Below are positions 11,453 to 12,693 of a stretch of DNA of 12,693 nucleotides, piece by piece. A program made the translations under genes and the position numbers. The first letter of the stretch is position 1, and each line of letters begins with the position of its first letter. Source of the DNA: Akkermansia sp. (GTDB taxonomy: Bacteria > Verrucomicrobiota > Verrucomicrobiia > Verrucomicrobiales > Akkermansiaceae). The notes under the pieces are model-generated. The model saw only the letters and a list, made by a program, of their open reading frames with translations, was not told the DNA's origin and searched no databases. Location of the stretch: NCBI GenBank assembly GCA_017628435.1, contig JAGBZE010000065.1:1-12693 (forward strand). The letters run 5' to 3'.

Positions 11453-12693
11453 TTAGTTCTGGGAGGGGCTCCACTCCTCGGACTGCAGGGCAGCCAGGTT
11501 GAAGGCCTGCTCCAGACCCACCATGTCGCCGGCACGTACGGTCTCGAAGGCGGCGGTCTCGCGACGCAGCTGCTCGGGATCGTAGTTCACAGCCTTGATG
11601 GAAAGACCGATGCGGCGCTCCACCTTGTCGACCTTGATCACGCGGGCCTTGATGTCGTCGCCCACCTTGATCACGTCCTTCACGCGCTCCACGTGCTCCT
11701 CGGAAAGCTGGGAGATGTGGATGAGGCCGTCGATGTCGCCGTCCAGGTTCACGAATGCACCGAAGGAAGCAATCTTGGCCACGGTACCGGAAACGAGGTC
11801 GCCCACCTTGAAGCGGGAGTCGATGGATTCCCACGGGTCGGTCTCAAGCTGCTTGATGCCGAGGGATACGCGCTGGTTTTCCTTGTCGATGTTCAGCACG
11901 CGAGCCTCCACAACGTCGCCCTTCTTGAGCACCTCGGAGGGGTGGTTGATCTTGCGGGTCCAGCTCATGTCGGACACGTGGATCATGCCGTCGATGCCTT
12001 CCTCCAGAGCCACGAAGGCGCCGTAGGGAGTAAGGTTACGCACAGCGCCGGAGATAACGGTACCCACGGGGAAACGGTTCTCGATGGCTTCCCAGGGATT
12101 CTCGTCGAGCTGACGGATACCGAGGGAAATCTTCTGCTCTTCCACAGAGATGTTGAGCACGATGGCTTCGATCTCCTGGTCCAGGGACAGAACGTCGCTG
12201 GGACGAGTGATGCGCTTGGTCCAGCTCAGCTCGGACACGTGCACCAGACCCTCCACGCCCTTCTCCAGCTCCACGAAGGCGCCGTAGGCGAGAAGCTTGG
12301 TCACGCGGCCCTTGACCTGAGAACCGATGGGGTACTTGGCCTCGATGTCTGCCCAGGGGTTGTCGGACAGCTGCTTGAGACCCAGGGATACGCGCTCCTT
12401 GTCGCGATCCACGTCGAGGATGAGAACCTCCAGCTCCTGGCCGATGTGAAGCAGCTCGGAGGGGTGGTTCACACGGCCCCAGCTCATGTCGGTGATGTGC
12501 AGCAGACCGTCCATGCCGGAGAGGTCCACGAAAGCGCCAAAATCGGTGATATTCTTCACCAGGCCCTTCACGCGGTCGCCGATAGCGACGGTCTCCAGGA
12601 AACGCTGGCGCTGCTCGCTGCGCTCGGCCTCGATGACCTCGCGGCGGGAGAGAACGATGTTCTTGCGCTCGTCGTTCACCTTCACAATCTTGA
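11453..12693 (-). CDS. rpsA: 30S ribosomal protein S1, 5' end cut by window edge
   Basis: S1 binds mRNA on the small ribosomal subunit and helps unfold and load leaders, chiefly for mRNAs with structured or weak ribosome-binding sites. The window holds the last 412 codons; the frame stays open to the right edge (KIVKVNDERKNIVLSRR), so the first one or two S1 domains are outside it. Four S1 (OB-fold) repeats are seen, beginning about VAIGDRVKGLVKNITDFGAFV, YPIGSQVKGRVTKLLAYGAF, FPVGTVISGAVRNLTPYGAF and FKVGDLVSGTVAKIASFGAF. The first three end in SLGxxQL and are joined by NPW/DPW linkers (DNPWADIEAKY, ENPWEAIENRF, TDPWESIDSRF), typical of true S1. They correspond to domains 3-6 of the six-domain protein. 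The GTG at 12685 is an internal valine, not the start. A strong terminator follows the gene. Confidence 0.95.
   Translation of the reverse strand, partial: KIVKVNDERKNIVLSRREVIEAERSEQRQRFLETVAIGDRVKGLVKNITDFGAFVDLSGMDGLLHITDMSWGRVNHPSELLHIGQELEVLILDVDRDKERVSLGLKQLSDNPWADIEAKYPIGSQVKGRVTKLLAYGAFVELEKGVEGLVHVSELSWTKRITRPSDVLSLDQEIEAIVLNISVEEQKISLGIRQLDENPWEAIENRFPVGTVISGAVRNLTPYGAFVALEEGIDGMIHVSDMSWTRKINHPSEVLKKGDVVEARVLNIDKENQRVSLGIKQLETDPWESIDSRFKVGDLVSGTVAKIASFGAFVNLDGDIDGLIHISQLSEEHVERVKDVIKVGDDIKARVIKVDKVERRIGLSIKAVNYDPEQLRRETAAFETVRAGDMVGLEQAFNLAALQSEEWSPSQN

Noticed and set aside
11331..11834. N-terminal extension of the XRE/ImmA frame up to 11834
   Set aside because: It would overlap the rpsA 3' end, the terminator and the operator, and translates to an Arg-rich, shadow-like sequence. 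The HTH domain starts soon after the ATG at 11330.

Overview
The window looks like a bacterial chromosome of moderate-to-high G+C content. Housekeeping genes at both ends (leuA, rsmA, rpsA) flank an accessory block. I lean towards a Verrucomicrobiota-type organism (Akkermansia-like). This is an impression from gene style, weak Shine-Dalgarno use and protein flavour, not something I can prove from the sequence.

Layout. 1-1464 (-): most of leuA (2-isopropylmalate synthase), running off the left edge. 1466-2485 (-): an unrecognised membrane protein ending one base before the leuA start. 2486-2651: a divergent promoter region with a small hairpin and CGTAAATC repeats. 2652-4001 (+): rsmA (16S rRNA dimethyladenosine transferase) fused in frame to a complete Nudix hydrolase domain. 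4094-4855 (+): a lipoprotein, convergent with 4860-5609 (-), a WecG/TagA/CpsF-family glycosyltransferase. 5658-11330 (-): the accessory block, which reads in transcription order (right to left) as an XRE-HTH/ImmA-type metallopeptidase regulator, two tandem paralogous ankyrin-repeat proteins, and a 796-residue DUF262/HNH nuclease of the GmrSD/SspE type. 11391-11425: a strong hairpin terminator. 11453-12693 (-): the 3' part of rpsA (ribosomal protein S1, four S1 domains visible).

Main observations. (1) The promoter of the XRE/ImmA gene and the promoter of the first ankyrin gene carry the same inverted repeat with the same spacing, GTTGAC-N24-GTCAAC. In each case one arm lies on the -35 element and the other directly follows the -10 element. 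This predicts that the regulator controls both itself and the ankyrin genes, making regulator plus ankyrin pair (perhaps plus the nuclease) one candidate regulated system, possibly anti-phage. (2) Six promoters in the window place the start codon only 6-9 bases after the -10 hexamer, so these genes appear to be transcribed as leaderless mRNAs; the clearly internal operon gene (second ankyrin) has a normal Shine-Dalgarno sequence. (3) The nuclease carries a 22-residue in-frame tandem duplication immediately before its F-x-R-I-N-x-G-G-T motif. (4) RsmA carries a canonical Nudix domain at its C-terminus.

No tRNA, rRNA, CRISPR array, insertion sequence or integrase was seen. No gene-free stretch exceeds about 170 bases.
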